Shown: piece by piece, positions 26,422 to 35,916 of the stretch
Position numbering within the stretch: the first letter of the stretch is position 1
Layout of the letters: each line of letters starts with the position of its first letter
Source of the DNA: Aureibaculum luteum
GTDB taxonomy: Bacteria > Bacteroidota > Bacteroidia > Flavobacteriales > Flavobacteriaceae
Assembly (NCBI RefSeq): GCF_003449015.1
Contig: NZ_QRGD01000004.1
Location: 248,001-312,000, forward strand
Reading direction: 5' to 3'
DNA length: 64,000 nt
Translations under genes and position numbers: made by a program
Notes under the pieces: generated by a model
Told to the model about the DNA's origin: nothing
The model's database searches: none
Seen by the model: the letters and a program-made list of their open reading frames with translations, nothing else

Positions 26422-28980
26422 ATGGACGATAATTTTTCACCTAAAGTAAAAGATGTAATAGCGTATAGCAAAGAAGAGGCATTACGACTAGGGCATGATT
26501 TTATTGGTACAGAACATTTAATGCTGGGCTTATTACGTAAAGCTAATGGTGATGCAATTGATATCTTAAATGCATTGGATGTTGACTTAGCGATGCTACG
26601 TAAGAAAATTGAGAGTTTGAGTCCTGCCAATACTGACAATGCGGCAGGCAATGATAAAAAAAGTTTACACCTCACAAAACAAGCGGAAAAAGCATTAAAA
26701 ACAACTTTTTTAGAAGCTAAATTATTTAAGAGTAATGCGGTAAGTACAGCCCATTTATTGTTATGCGTTTTACGTAACGAGAATGACCCTACCACAAAAT
26801 TGTTAAATAAGTTTGATATTGACTACAACGAAGTAAAAGTATTGTTTTCACAATTATTTACTGACGAAGTAGACATTACAGAAACCCCAACCGCGGAAAG
26901 TGATAAGGGTGACGAATTTGACGAACCTAAACAAAATCCTTTTGGCAGTTCTGGTGCTAAACCAGCAAAAGCAAATACAAAGTCAAAAACTCCTGTATTA
27001 GACAACTTTGGTCGTGACCTTACTGCAATGGCAGAAGAAGGTAAATTAGACCCTGTTGTAGGTCGTAAGAAGGAAATTGAACGTATTTCGCAGATACTTA
27101 GTCGTAGAAAAAAGAACAATCCAATACTTATTGGTGAACCTGGTGTTGGTAAATCTGCCATAGCTGAAGGTTTGGCATTACGTATAATTCAACGTAAAGT
27201 ATCGCGTATTCTGTTTAACAAACGTATTGTTTCATTAGATTTAGCGAGCTTGGTTGCCGGTACAAAATACCGTGGTCAATTTGAAGAACGTATGAAAGCT
27301 CTAATGAATGAATTAGAGAAAAACGATGATATCATTTTGTTTATTGACGAAATACATACCATTGTTGGTGCAGGTGGAGCTACAGGCTCTTTAGATGCAT
27401 CTAACATGTTTAAACCCGCATTAGCGAGAGGCGAAATCCAATGTATTGGAGCCACTACCTTAGATGAGTTTAGACAAAATATTGAGAAAGATGGGGCCTT
27501 AGAGCGTCGTTTTCAAAAAGTAATGGTTGAACCAACTTCTGTTGAAGAAACCATTCAAATTTTGAATAACATTAAGGATAAATACGAAAATCACCATAAT
27601 GTAGTCTATACCGATGAAGCTATTGAGGCTTGTGTAAAATTGACCAATAGATATATGACCGATAGATTTTTGCCAGATAAAGCTATTGATGCATTGGATG
27701 AAGCAGGATCTAGAATTCATATTACCAATATTGTTGTACCTAAACAAGTACTTGAACTTGAAACACAACTAGAAGAGGTTAGAGAATTGAAGAACAATGT
27801 GGTGAAAAGTCAAAAATACGAAGAAGCTGCACGTCTGCGTGATGATGAAAAACGTATAGAAAAAGAATTAGAAATAGCTCAAAAAGAATGGGAAGAACAA
27901 TCGAAGTTAAATAAAGAAACTGTAACTGAAGATAATGTTGCTGAAGTAGTTTCAATGATGACTGGTATTCCTGTAAATAGAATAGCTGAAGCTGAGAGCT
28001 CTAGACTTGCAGACTTACCTAATATGATAAAAGGTAAAGTTATCGGGCAAGATGAGGCTGTAGGAAAAGTTGTAAAGGCCATTCAAAGAAACAGGGTTGG
28101 ACTAAAAGACCCAAACAAACCGATTGGTTCATTTATATTCTTAGGACAAACTGGTGTTGGTAAAACACAATTAGCAAAAGTATTGGCAAGAGAGTTATTT
28201 GACTCTCCAGATGCTTTAGTTCGCATAGATATGAGTGAATACATGGAGAAATTTGCAATCTCTAGATTAATTGGAGCACCTCCAGGATACGTAGGTTACG
28301 AAGAAGGTGGACAATTGACTGAAAAAATAAGACGCAAGCCTTATGCTGTGGTTCTGTTGGATGAGATTGAAAAAGCCCATCCAGATGTGTTTAACATGCT
28401 TTTGCAGATTTTAGATGATGGTTATATTACCGATAGTTTAGGTAGAAAAATTGATTTTAGACATACTATTATCATTATGACTTCTAATATTGGATCCAGA
28501 CAATTAAAAGACTTTGGTGCTGGTGTTGGTTTTGGTACCGCTTCTAAAAATTCACAGGCGGATGCGAACGCTAAAGGTGTTATAGAAAACGCCTTAAAGA
28601 AAAGCTTTGCTCCTGAGTTTTTAAATAGAATAGATGATGTAATCGTATTTAACGCCTTAGAAAAAGAAGATATTCACGCTATTATCGATATTGAATTGGC
28701 AAAATTGTTGGATCGTATTGATGGATTAGGCTATAAACTTATATTGAGCGAAAAAGCCAAAGACTATATTGCTGACAAAGGTTTTGATCGCCAATATGGT
28801 GCGAGACCTTTAAAACGAGCCATACAGAAGTATATTGAAGATGCTCTAGCCGAAGAAATTGTCAACGCTAAACTGAAAGAAAATGATACCATTTTCATGG
28901 ATTTAGATGAAGACAAACAAGAACTGACTATTAAAATTAAAAAAGCAAAAAAGTCAGTTGAAGAAAATAAAGAAGAGTAA
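26422..28980 (+). CDS. clpC: ATP-dependent Clp protease ATP-binding subunit ClpC
   Basis: 852 residues. Two N-terminal Clp_N repeats (FSPKVKDVIAYSKEEALRLG at the start), first AAA+ with GEPGVGKS near residue 240, a UVR-containing middle region (KSQKYEEAARLRDDEKRIE), second AAA+ with GQTGVGKT near 578, and C-terminal D2-small domain. The short middle domain marks ClpC rather than ClpB. It unfolds substrates for ClpP. It is divergent from gyrA across 221 bp and followed by a strong terminator. Confidence 0.95.
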   Translation: MDDNFSPKVKDVIAYSKEEALRLGHDFIGTEHLMLGLLRKANGDAIDILNALDVDLAMLRKKIESLSPANTDNAAGNDKKSLHLTKQAEKALKTTFLEAKLFKSNAVSTAHLLLCVLRNENDPTTKLLNKFDIDYNEVKVLFSQLFTDEVDITETPTAESDKGDEFDEPKQNPFGSSGAKPAKANTKSKTPVLDNFGRDLTAMAEEGKLDPVVGRKKEIERISQILSRRKKNNPILIGEPGVGKSAIAEGLALRIIQRKVSRILFNKRIVSLDLASLVAGTKYRGQFEERMKALMNELEKNDDIILFIDEIHTIVGAGGATGSLDASNMFKPALARGEIQCIGATTLDEFRQNIEKDGALERRFQKVMVEPTSVEETIQILNNIKDKYENHHNVVYTDEAIEACVKLTNRYMTDRFLPDKAIDALDEAGSRIHITNIVVPKQVLELETQLEEVRELKNNVVKSQKYEEAARLRDDEKRIEKELEIAQKEWEEQSKLNKETVTEDNVAEVVSMMTGIPVNRIAEAESSRLADLPNMIKGKVIGQDEAVGKVVKAIQRNRVGLKDPNKPIGSFIFLGQTGVGKTQLAKVLARELFDSPDALVRIDMSEYMEKFAISRLIGAPPGYVGYEEGGQLTEKIRRKPYAVVLLDEIEKAHPDVFNMLLQILDDGYITDSLGRKIDFRHTIIIMTSNIGSRQLKDFGAGVGFGTASKNSQADANAKGVIENALKKSFAPEFLNRIDDVIVFNALEKEDIHAIIDIELAKLLDRIDGLGYKLILSEKAKDYIADKGFDRQYGARPLKRAIQKYIEDALAEEIVNAKLKENDTIFMDLDEDKQELTIKIKKAKKSVEENKEE

Positions 28981-29001
28981 ATATCAATAACATATTTTTT
29001 T

Positions 29002-29030
29002 AAAAAGTTGCCGATTGGCAACTTTTTTTT
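29002..29030 (+). terminator. intrinsic terminator after clpC
   Basis: Perfect stem AAAAAGTTGCC / GGCAACTTTTT with a 4-nt loop, followed by a T run. Confidence 0.85.
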
Positions 29031-29135
29031 TGTTATACTCCACACTAATAACATTATTTTTTATCAAAATAATTAACTTTAAAACAAAATATAAACATAA
29101 ACGTAATTAGTACTAATTACCCTAATAAAACAGAT

Positions 29136-29864
29136 ATGAAATTATTTCCAACCATAGAAGAGGTATTTAAATTCCCAAAAGAGCATTACAAATACATATT
29201 TTTCCCATTATTAACTATTGATTTAGCTGAACACAACCTTGGTGAAGGATTAGTGCACTTTGTTTCTGTCTGGGGAAATGGCGACCCTGATGATGATTTA
29301 GACCCAGGTGTTTTCGATTATAATTATATTAAATTTATCCGTGACGGTAATAAATACCTTTTTGATGGTAAACTTGATGGAGTTAAGGCTTTTAAAAAAG
29401 TTGAAAAATGGTATAACGAAGCCGATAAAGAATATCGCAAAAATAAAACAAGCTTTTTAAAACAACAGCAACGAAACGAAGTCAATGAAAGTAATTTAAA
29501 CAAAAGTCTTGAAAAAAGAAACACTAATGATTTTGATTATTATCATTATGCAAAAGGACTTTTTAATTATTGGATAACACGGGACAAATACTTAGAAACA
29601 GGAAAATTTATTCAAGGTGGATTCTATTCTGATGCAAATAGCGGCCATGAAAGAGAAATCTTTGAAAATATTGGCGGTGAAATTGATTATAATGACTTTG
29701 AATCTTTTATAGAACTCTTAGAAAACAACAACGAAAGCAAAGAAACCAAACAATTTATTGGGTCTGTAACTGGTTACAACTATATCAATTTTGGAGAAGA
29801 CCGTATTCATCTTTTCTTAGATAACAAGAAGAATGAAGTGCTTTTGTATGCAGATTGGGGTTAA
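29136..29864 (+). CDS. hypothetical protein
   Basis: 242 residues, acidic, cytoplasmic, rich in Asp, Asn and aromatic residues. No signal peptide or known domain recognised. A central charged helix (~85-130: NEADKEYRKNKTSFLKQQQ) separates two mixed regions; the C-terminus ends in IHLFLDNKKNEVLLYADWG. The style (Asp-rich, small, single gene with long flanking spacers) is compatible with immunity-type or SMI1-like proteins, but nothing specific supports that. Start chosen as the first ATG, with an A+T-rich leader. Confidence 0.55.
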   Translation: MKLFPTIEEVFKFPKEHYKYIFFPLLTIDLAEHNLGEGLVHFVSVWGNGDPDDDLDPGVFDYNYIKFIRDGNKYLFDGKLDGVKAFKKVEKWYNEADKEYRKNKTSFLKQQQRNEVNESNLNKSLEKRNTNDFDYYHYAKGLFNYWITRDKYLETGKFIQGGFYSDANSGHEREIFENIGGEIDYNDFESFIELLENNNESKETKQFIGSVTGYNYINFGEDRIHLFLDNKKNEVLLYADWG

Positions 29865-29982
29865 ATAGCTGATCAATACATAGTGTTACTATTATTTATG
29901 TTTTCTATATATTTATGAAAAATAAAAATAACTTAACTGAGTATAAACTTCACTTTATAAAAACCATTCAAATTTCAAGTAT

Positions 29983-30348
29983 ATGAAATACACAAGTCAT
30001 CATGATGAGCGTATTGCCAAAATGACATTTGCATCTGTATACCCTCATTATCTTTCAAAAGTTGAGAAAAAAGGCAGAACAAAAGAAGAATTACATTACG
30101 TAATTGAATGGTTAACTGGCTTTAATACTATAAAGATAGAAGAACTCATTGAAAATAAAATGACTTTTGAATTATTTTTCCAAAAAGCAACTTTAAACCC
30201 TAATGCTCAGTTAATCACTGGTGTTATCTGTGGCTATCGTGTAGAAGAAATAAAAAATCCATTGACCCAACAAGTCCGGTATTTAGACAAGTTAGTAGAC
30301 GAGTTGGCTAAGGGTCGTAAACTAGAGAAAATAATAAGAAACACATAA
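29983..30348 (+). CDS. DUF2200 family protein
   Basis: 121 residues. Matches DUF2200 through its whole length: RIAKMTFASVYPHYLSKVE, GRTKEELHYVIEWLTGF, and ITGVICGYRVEEIKNPLTQQ followed by RYLDKLVDELAKGR. These small cytoplasmic proteins have no known activity. It is separated by 118 bp from the upstream hypothetical gene and 86 bp from the downstream lipoprotein gene. Confidence 0.85.
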   Translation: MKYTSHHDERIAKMTFASVYPHYLSKVEKKGRTKEELHYVIEWLTGFNTIKIEELIENKMTFELFFQKATLNPNAQLITGVICGYRVEEIKNPLTQQVRYLDKLVDELAKGRKLEKIIRNT

Positions 30349-30434
30349 GTCAGTACCCCACCACGACATTTAATTTTAAAAGAGTCAACGAAACATAAAC
30401 CTTAAAATTGAGAATAAACTAGAACCTATTAAAC

Positions 30435-31343
30435 ATGAGAATCAAAACAATATCAATAGTACTTTTAAGCTCTATTTTTCTTTTTAATTGCAATACGAAA
30501 ACTACGGACAAAGAAGATAATTCAGAAACAAATATTGTTGTTACAAATTTAAATTCTACCCATAGTGAGCCAAGTATTACATCTGTAAATCACAAAGTTA
30601 CTGACACCACTAATTATCTATCCGATTGTCTTTATGAAACTTTAATTAATGGAGAAAGTTCGTTTAAGGATATTGAAAAATCACTTATAGATCAGAAAAT
30701 TCTTAAAAATGCAACCCCAAAAGGATATAAAGATTTTTTTATAACCTATGTGATACCAGAACAATTTGGTCGTTTTAACAATATGAATACGTATAGGGTT
30801 GACAAACAATTCTTTCAAAACAAATTAAAAATAGCCACTATTTTAAGAGCTCATTTTAAAAACGTTGAAGAAAATACCGAAGACATGAATACATGTCCAA
30901 ATACCCAGTTTAAAAAGAAAGGGTTTGAAGATAGCTCTGTTAAGGCTTTACTTGACGAAATTAATGTAATTACGAATCAGTTAGTAGCTGGTACATTAGA
31001 TTTAAAATACAAAACAGAAACGTACACCATGTTAAACAAACATTTTTCAGTAGAATTATTCAAGAATATTGATAGCAGAGTGATTAGTTACGTCCAATTA
31101 CATAATTTACTAAAGGAGTATGGTGAGGATCAAATGGATTATGATTATACGCAAACTTTAGAGATGCTAGACAATTATAAAAAAAATGGAGATAATGAAA
31201 TTGTATCTGATATAGCTACAAAACAAAAAGCTACAAAAGGAAGTGAAAATCAACCAGAAATAATTTTAATGACTACTGAAGAAACTGAAAATTCAATTAA
31301 AAACGGAACTGTAATAAAAAGTACTGACCCCAACAATAATTAA
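30435..31343 (+). CDS. hypothetical lipoprotein
   Basis: 302 residues. Signal peptide with lipobox FLFNCNTK (Cys near residue 19), followed by a Thr/Ser/Asn linker to about residue 55. The mature domain is helical with Cys residues in LSDCLYETL and MNTCPNTQF that could pair. The C-terminal 60 residues are charged and low in complexity. No family recognised. Confidence 0.6.
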   Translation: MRIKTISIVLLSSIFLFNCNTKTTDKEDNSETNIVVTNLNSTHSEPSITSVNHKVTDTTNYLSDCLYETLINGESSFKDIEKSLIDQKILKNATPKGYKDFFITYVIPEQFGRFNNMNTYRVDKQFFQNKLKIATILRAHFKNVEENTEDMNTCPNTQFKKKGFEDSSVKALLDEINVITNQLVAGTLDLKYKTETYTMLNKHFSVELFKNIDSRVISYVQLHNLLKEYGEDQMDYDYTQTLEMLDNYKKNGDNEIVSDIATKQKATKGSENQPEIILMTTEETENSIKNGTVIKSTDPNNN

Positions 31344-31387
31344 TAAAAAAAATGATTATTAAAACTAATAGATAAAAAAAAACTAAC

Positions 31388-31410
31388 ACTTAACATTAAG
31401 CTTGTTAAGT
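31388..31410. terminator. stem-loop between convergent genes
   Basis: 8-bp perfect stem ACTTAACA / TGTTAAGT with a 7-nt loop between the lipoprotein gene and the convergent recQ. No T run follows directly, so a weak terminator at best. Confidence 0.35.
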
Positions 31411-31495
31411 ATTTAAATCTAAATAAGATGATTAACTTAATATTATCATTTTAATAGCTCAAAAATTTTATAATTTTCCGTTATAAAAGCTTTTA

Positions 31496-33274
31496 TTATT
31501 CTGCCTGATGTCTTGAAATTACACCCATAAACCGACTGCCGTATTTATCTATTTTCACTTTTCCTGCCCCTTGAATTTGTTTAAAATCTGCATTAGATTT
31601 AGGAAGCTTTTTTTCCATATCTTTTAAACTTGCATCACTAAAAATGATATATGCAGGAACCTTTTCTTCCTTTGCAATAACCAATCGTAGTTCTCGTAGT
31701 TTCTGAAATAAATTAGATGGGGCCTTTGATGTAACCACCTTGTCCTCTATTTTATCCTCTAGCTTGGGTAAAATAGCTAATTGCACTTTTTTATCTTTAA
31801 ATAAAACTTTCTTTGCTAAAGGTGTCAAAACCAAACGTCCATTTTCGTGAAAACGGATTTCTAAAATACCTTGATTAATCATCTGTATTACATATTGCTG
31901 CAGGTCAACCCACGAAGTATCCTTGATTGTTCCGTAGGTTTTAATATTCTGATACCCTTTTTCTAATACTTGTGCATTTTGAGCACCACGTAATACATCA
32001 ATTACCATTCCCGTTGCTTCTTGTTCATTTAATCGGGATACTGCAGAGCATACTTTTTTAGTTAAAACAGTACCATCAAAATAATTAGGTGGTGATGTAC
32101 AAATATCACAATTTCCACAATTTTCGGTAAAGTGTTCACCAAAATAATTGAGAAGAGCAATTCTTCTACAACTTAGAGCCTCTGCAAACTGTTGCATTCT
32201 TTCGAGTTTGGCAATTTGATATTCTTCATTAGAACTGCCTTTAGCAAATTTCCTAAGCATTACCACATCAGCATAACTATAGAACAACAAATTATCTGCT
32301 GGAAGTCCATCTCTACCACCACGACCTATTTCTTGATAATAGCCTTCAATATTTTTTGGCATATTATAATGGATAACCCAACGCACATTACTTTTGTCGA
32401 TGCCCATACCAAATGCAATAGTTGCTGCAATTATTGGCGTTCTGTCATTGATAAAATCCTCTTGAATACTACTACGTTCGTCAGCTGATAAACCAGCGTG
32501 ATAGGCTTTCGCCTTAAATCCGTTACTATTTAACTTAGATGCTAATTTTTCTGTGCTTTTTCTACTTAAACAATAAATAATACCACTTTCATCAGGACGA
32601 GAATCTAAATATTTTAAAATTTGATCTATTCTATTATTACCTGGCCGCACTTCTAAATACAGATTTTTTCTATCGAAAGAAGACAAATGTACTTCAGCTT
32701 CTGGTATATTTAATTGTGTAACAATATCTTGTTGCGTTGCACTATCTGCCGTAGCCGTAAATGCGGCAATTGATGTATTGGGAAACTGTTTTTTTAAATG
32801 TCCTAATTTAGTATAGGCAGGTCTAAAATCGTGCCCCCAAGAAGAGATACAATGAGCTTCATCTACTGCAATTAGGCTAATTTTTATTGACGCAAAATGG
32901 GGTATTAAGTTTTGTAAACTTTCAGGAGCCACATATAATAATTTTAACTCTCCAACCTGCAGCTTTTTAAGTGTCTCATTTTGTATGTAACTTTCTTGAC
33001 TACTATTATAATACGAAGCTGATATTCCGTTTGCCAATAAGGAATCTACTTGATCTTTCATCAAAGCAATTAAGGGCGAAATTACAATAGTTGTGCCAGA
33101 AAGTGCTAAGGCAGGTAACTGAAAGCAAATCGATTTTCCACCACCAGTGGGCATAATGGTCATTACATCTTTTCCAGATAAAATATCATTGATAATACTT
33201 TCTTGTTGAGGTCTGAAACTGCTATACCCAAAATGAGTTTTTAAAAGGTTTAAAGTCGTTTTTGCGGTTATCAT
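31496..33274 (-). CDS. recQ: ATP-dependent DNA helicase RecQ
   Basis: 592 residues. Helicase motifs: Walker A PTGGGKS (Lys47), DEAH box VDEAHCISSWGHDFR, and ATIAFGMGIDKSNVRWVIHYNMPKN (quoted in part: GMGIDKSNVRWVIHYN) of the second RecA domain. A zinc cluster follows (CRRIALLNYFGE... CGNCDIC), a winged-helix region, and a C-terminal HRDC-like end. It is a 3'-5' helicase for recombination and fork repair. It is shorter than the ~730-residue RecQ also common in Bacteroidota, so a second recQ may exist elsewhere. Directly upstream lies a decayed copy of the ssb 5' region. Confidence 0.93.
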   Translation of the reverse strand: MITAKTTLNLLKTHFGYSSFRPQQESIINDILSGKDVMTIMPTGGGKSICFQLPALALSGTTIVISPLIALMKDQVDSLLANGISASYYNSSQESYIQNETLKKLQVGELKLLYVAPESLQNLIPHFASIKISLIAVDEAHCISSWGHDFRPAYTKLGHLKKQFPNTSIAAFTATADSATQQDIVTQLNIPEAEVHLSSFDRKNLYLEVRPGNNRIDQILKYLDSRPDESGIIYCLSRKSTEKLASKLNSNGFKAKAYHAGLSADERSSIQEDFINDRTPIIAATIAFGMGIDKSNVRWVIHYNMPKNIEGYYQEIGRGGRDGLPADNLLFYSYADVVMLRKFAKGSSNEEYQIAKLERMQQFAEALSCRRIALLNYFGEHFTENCGNCDICTSPPNYFDGTVLTKKVCSAVSRLNEQEATGMVIDVLRGAQNAQVLEKGYQNIKTYGTIKDTSWVDLQQYVIQMINQGILEIRFHENGRLVLTPLAKKVLFKDKKVQLAILPKLEDKIEDKVVTSKAPSNLFQKLRELRLVIAKEEKVPAYIIFSDASLKDMEKKLPKSNADFKQIQGAGKVKIDKYGSRFMGVISRHQAE

Positions 33275-33317
33275 TATTGTTTTATGCTATTTTGTGTTTA
33301 ATGGGTTTATATATCCT

Positions 33318-33640
33318 ATTTCCGTTACCTTTTCACCATAAACACTTTTATAATGCTTATTTGTGATAATAATAAAATTTTGGGATTTTTTTCTGGATTC
33401 AAAGGTACTAATTTCAGAGTTGTTTCCTAAGTTTCATGTCAATTGTACTTTGTTTTAATGCGTTTAAAATATTTGTTTTATAAAAATAACAGTTAAGATG
33501 CACCTCTACAGGCCTTAATGCTCTTTTTTAATTTTTTGAAATACTTTTTTTCGATTTTTTCTCTGCAGACATAGAACTTCTTAAAAATAGTATTCGGCTG
33601 ATAACTAATTACATTCGTTTTTAGCAGAATGTACTCAATT
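33318..33640 (-). pseudogene. decayed copy of the ssb 5' end and upstream region
   Basis: This stretch aligns with 7486-7797 (start of ssb and its upstream DNA) over about 315 bp with matched spacing. Anchors include AACAGTTAAGAT (identical), GTACTTTGTTT followed by TGCGTT and ATATTT, CCTAAGTTT, and GTATTCGG with the following TAATTAC.TTCGTTT. In the copy the ATG has become TTA, a base is lost within the first codons and a TGA appears soon after, so it cannot encode SSB. Only about the first 45-50 codons remain. It lies just upstream of recQ in the same direction. Between 33275 and 33751 I see no other gene. Confidence 0.75.
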
Positions 33641-33751
33641 ATTCATAGCCGGAAATACATGTATTAATTTATGGACTGAAACCGTACTGAGACATTTTAA
33701 AACGATCTTCGGTTCACCTGATTGAAACGCTAATGTGATTTTACATTTGAA

Positions 33752-35476
33752 TTGAAATTCCAAAACAATATATTTGCTCAGAATTTTACTCAAACAATTG
33801 TGCAAAAATATTTTCAACACTTTTCTACTTCTATAAACGAAATTGAACTTCCTAGTAAGTTTACCTTTCCATTTTATTATGAACCTCACCCTTTGTGCAA
33901 ATTAGCCGCAAACGAAGTGCAAAATTATTTAAAAACACAAACCGATTTTCAACATAATTTCGGGTTAGACACTTCTAAAAAAGGATTGGTTATAGGAAAA
34001 ATGTTTGGAGTGTTGGTGGTAGAAAATCATCAAAACGAAATAGGATATATCACAGCAGTTTCAGGGACGTTGGCAGAAAAAAATAGCCATAAGAAATTTG
34101 TTCCACCTGTTTATGATATGCTCACTAAAGATTCCTATTTTCTGCAAGAAAAAAAGGCTTTAAACACCATCAATATAGCTTTAGAAAATTCATTAAACAA
34201 TACTGAGTATTTAGATTTATTAGTTCAATATAAATCTGAAAATAAAAAAGCAGCTATTGATATTAGAGAAAAAAAGGAGGCGTTAAAGGCGGCTAAAATA
34301 AATAGAGACTTACAAAGAAGAAAAGCAAAATCCGAATTATCATCAGAGGCTTATGCTAATTTTGAAGAAACATTAAGTAAAGAAAGTTTAGAATCAAAAT
34401 ATTTTTTCAATAATGTAAATCGCTATTGGGCATATACCTTAAGACCTATCAAAGATAAACTTTCGGTTTTTACCACAAAAATATCACAATTAAAAGAGCA
34501 ACGTAAAGCCAAATCAATAGTATTGCAACAGTATTTATCTGAACAGTATCACTTTTTAAATTCAAAAAAGGAAGTCAAAAATTTAACCGATTTATTTGCC
34601 GAAACTTCTGTGGAAAATTTACCAGCTGGCTCTGGAGAATGTGCCGCACCTAAATTATTACAATTTGCTTTTTTAAACAATTTTAAACCTATTGCAATGG
34701 CTGAATTTTGGTGGGGACAATCACCAAATAAAGAAATAAGAAAACACCAACAATTTTATCCAGCTTGTCAAGGAAAGTGCAAACCTATTTTAACACATAT
34801 GTTATCGGGTATTGATATGGATACAAATCCATTATTAAAAAACCCTGCTATTGGTAAAGAACTTGAAACTATATTTGAAGATGAAGAGTTAATTGTTGTT
34901 TACAAGCCTGCTGAGTTTTTATCGGTACCTGGCATCCACATTAAAGATTCGGTATATAGCCGAGTTAAGCAACAAGTAAAAAATATTTCCGGACCAATTA
35001 TAGTACATCGATTAGACATGTCTACTTCTGGTATATTAGTACTCGCAAAGAACAAAAAAGCTCACAAAAATCTACAAAGTCAGTTTATAAACAAAACGGT
35101 ACACAAACGTTATACAGCATTGTTGGACGGAATTGTAAATGGAAATAACGGAACAATAAAATTACCTCTTCGAGTTGATTTAGATGACAGACCAAGACAG
35201 TTGGTCTGTTTTGAACACGGGAAACCTGCAGAAACAAATTGGGAAGTTATTGAACGAAAAAATGGAAAAACGAAAATACACTTCTACCCTATTTCTGGAC
35301 GTACACATCAATTACGGGTACATGCTTCTCATTCATTAGGCCTAAATACTACTATTGTTGGTGATGATTTATATGGAAAAAAATCTAATCGATTGTATTT
35401 ACATGCAGATACATTAGAGTTTTCACATCCTACAAATAAGCAAAAAATGATATTTCATAAAAAAGCCGAATTTTAA
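33752..35476 (+). CDS. RluA-family RNA pseudouridine synthase, long form
   Basis: 574 residues from a TTG at 33752. There is no ATG in the first ~90 codons; a GTG at 33800 is the main alternative and would leave a start nearer FPFYYEPHPLC, where family proteins begin, so the start is uncertain. Residues ~1-340 form a Bacteroidota-specific N-terminal region with a coiled coil (~150-215) and a CxxxC-type patch (YPACQGKCKPI). The C-terminal RluA catalytic domain has IVHRLDMSTSGILVLAKN with the catalytic Asp, and GRTHQLRVHASHSLG. It isomerises uridines in rRNA or tRNA; target unknown. Confidence 0.88.
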   Translation: MKFQNNIFAQNFTQTIVQKYFQHFSTSINEIELPSKFTFPFYYEPHPLCKLAANEVQNYLKTQTDFQHNFGLDTSKKGLVIGKMFGVLVVENHQNEIGYITAVSGTLAEKNSHKKFVPPVYDMLTKDSYFLQEKKALNTINIALENSLNNTEYLDLLVQYKSENKKAAIDIREKKEALKAAKINRDLQRRKAKSELSSEAYANFEETLSKESLESKYFFNNVNRYWAYTLRPIKDKLSVFTTKISQLKEQRKAKSIVLQQYLSEQYHFLNSKKEVKNLTDLFAETSVENLPAGSGECAAPKLLQFAFLNNFKPIAMAEFWWGQSPNKEIRKHQQFYPACQGKCKPILTHMLSGIDMDTNPLLKNPAIGKELETIFEDEELIVVYKPAEFLSVPGIHIKDSVYSRVKQQVKNISGPIIVHRLDMSTSGILVLAKNKKAHKNLQSQFINKTVHKRYTALLDGIVNGNNGTIKLPLRVDLDDRPRQLVCFEHGKPAETNWEVIERKNGKTKIHFYPISGRTHQLRVHASHSLGLNTTIVGDDLYGKKSNRLYLHADTLEFSHPTNKQKMIFHKKAEF

Positions 35477-35651
35477 TAATCGCTCCTTTTTCATTTTAAT
35501 TAAAAGATCATGTTATAAAGAGCAAAACGCATAATGTAGCTACTATTCATTCTCAAACCTCTAGCCGTAATTAACTTTTATAAGAGCAATTAATTCAGCT
35601 TATTTATTAACTTTGAAATATTAACAAAGTTAGACATCAAATCTATTATAA

Positions 35652-35899
35652 TTAAAAGAACTAATTGAGTGTAGCACTCTAAAACAAAAACTTACCGAAA
35701 AATTCGCTAATGATATAGATTTGTTTAAAAATGAAAATAACATAACTGAGAACACATTAACACATGACATTTCAAAAGGAAAATATAGTCTAATTAAATT
35801 TGATATTTCGGACTATAAAGCGGGTTTAGTTTTCATACAAAAGCAAAAATTAAAAAAGATTCAGATATGAAAACTTATGGTGCCGTTTTTATCAAATAA
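35652..35899 (+). pseudogene. frameshifted gene fragment of unknown family
   Basis: An open frame without a start runs from 35652 to a TGA at 35868-35870 and reads like real protein (KQKLTEKFANDIDLF, GKYSLIKFDISDYKAGLVF). A one-base shift in the A run around 35850 would continue it as DSDMKTYGAVFIK to a TAA at 35897-35899. It looks like the C-terminal remnant of a disrupted gene. The rest of 35477-35916 holds nothing I recognise. Confidence 0.35.
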
Positions 35900-35916
35900 A
35901 AAAATATTAGTTAATT

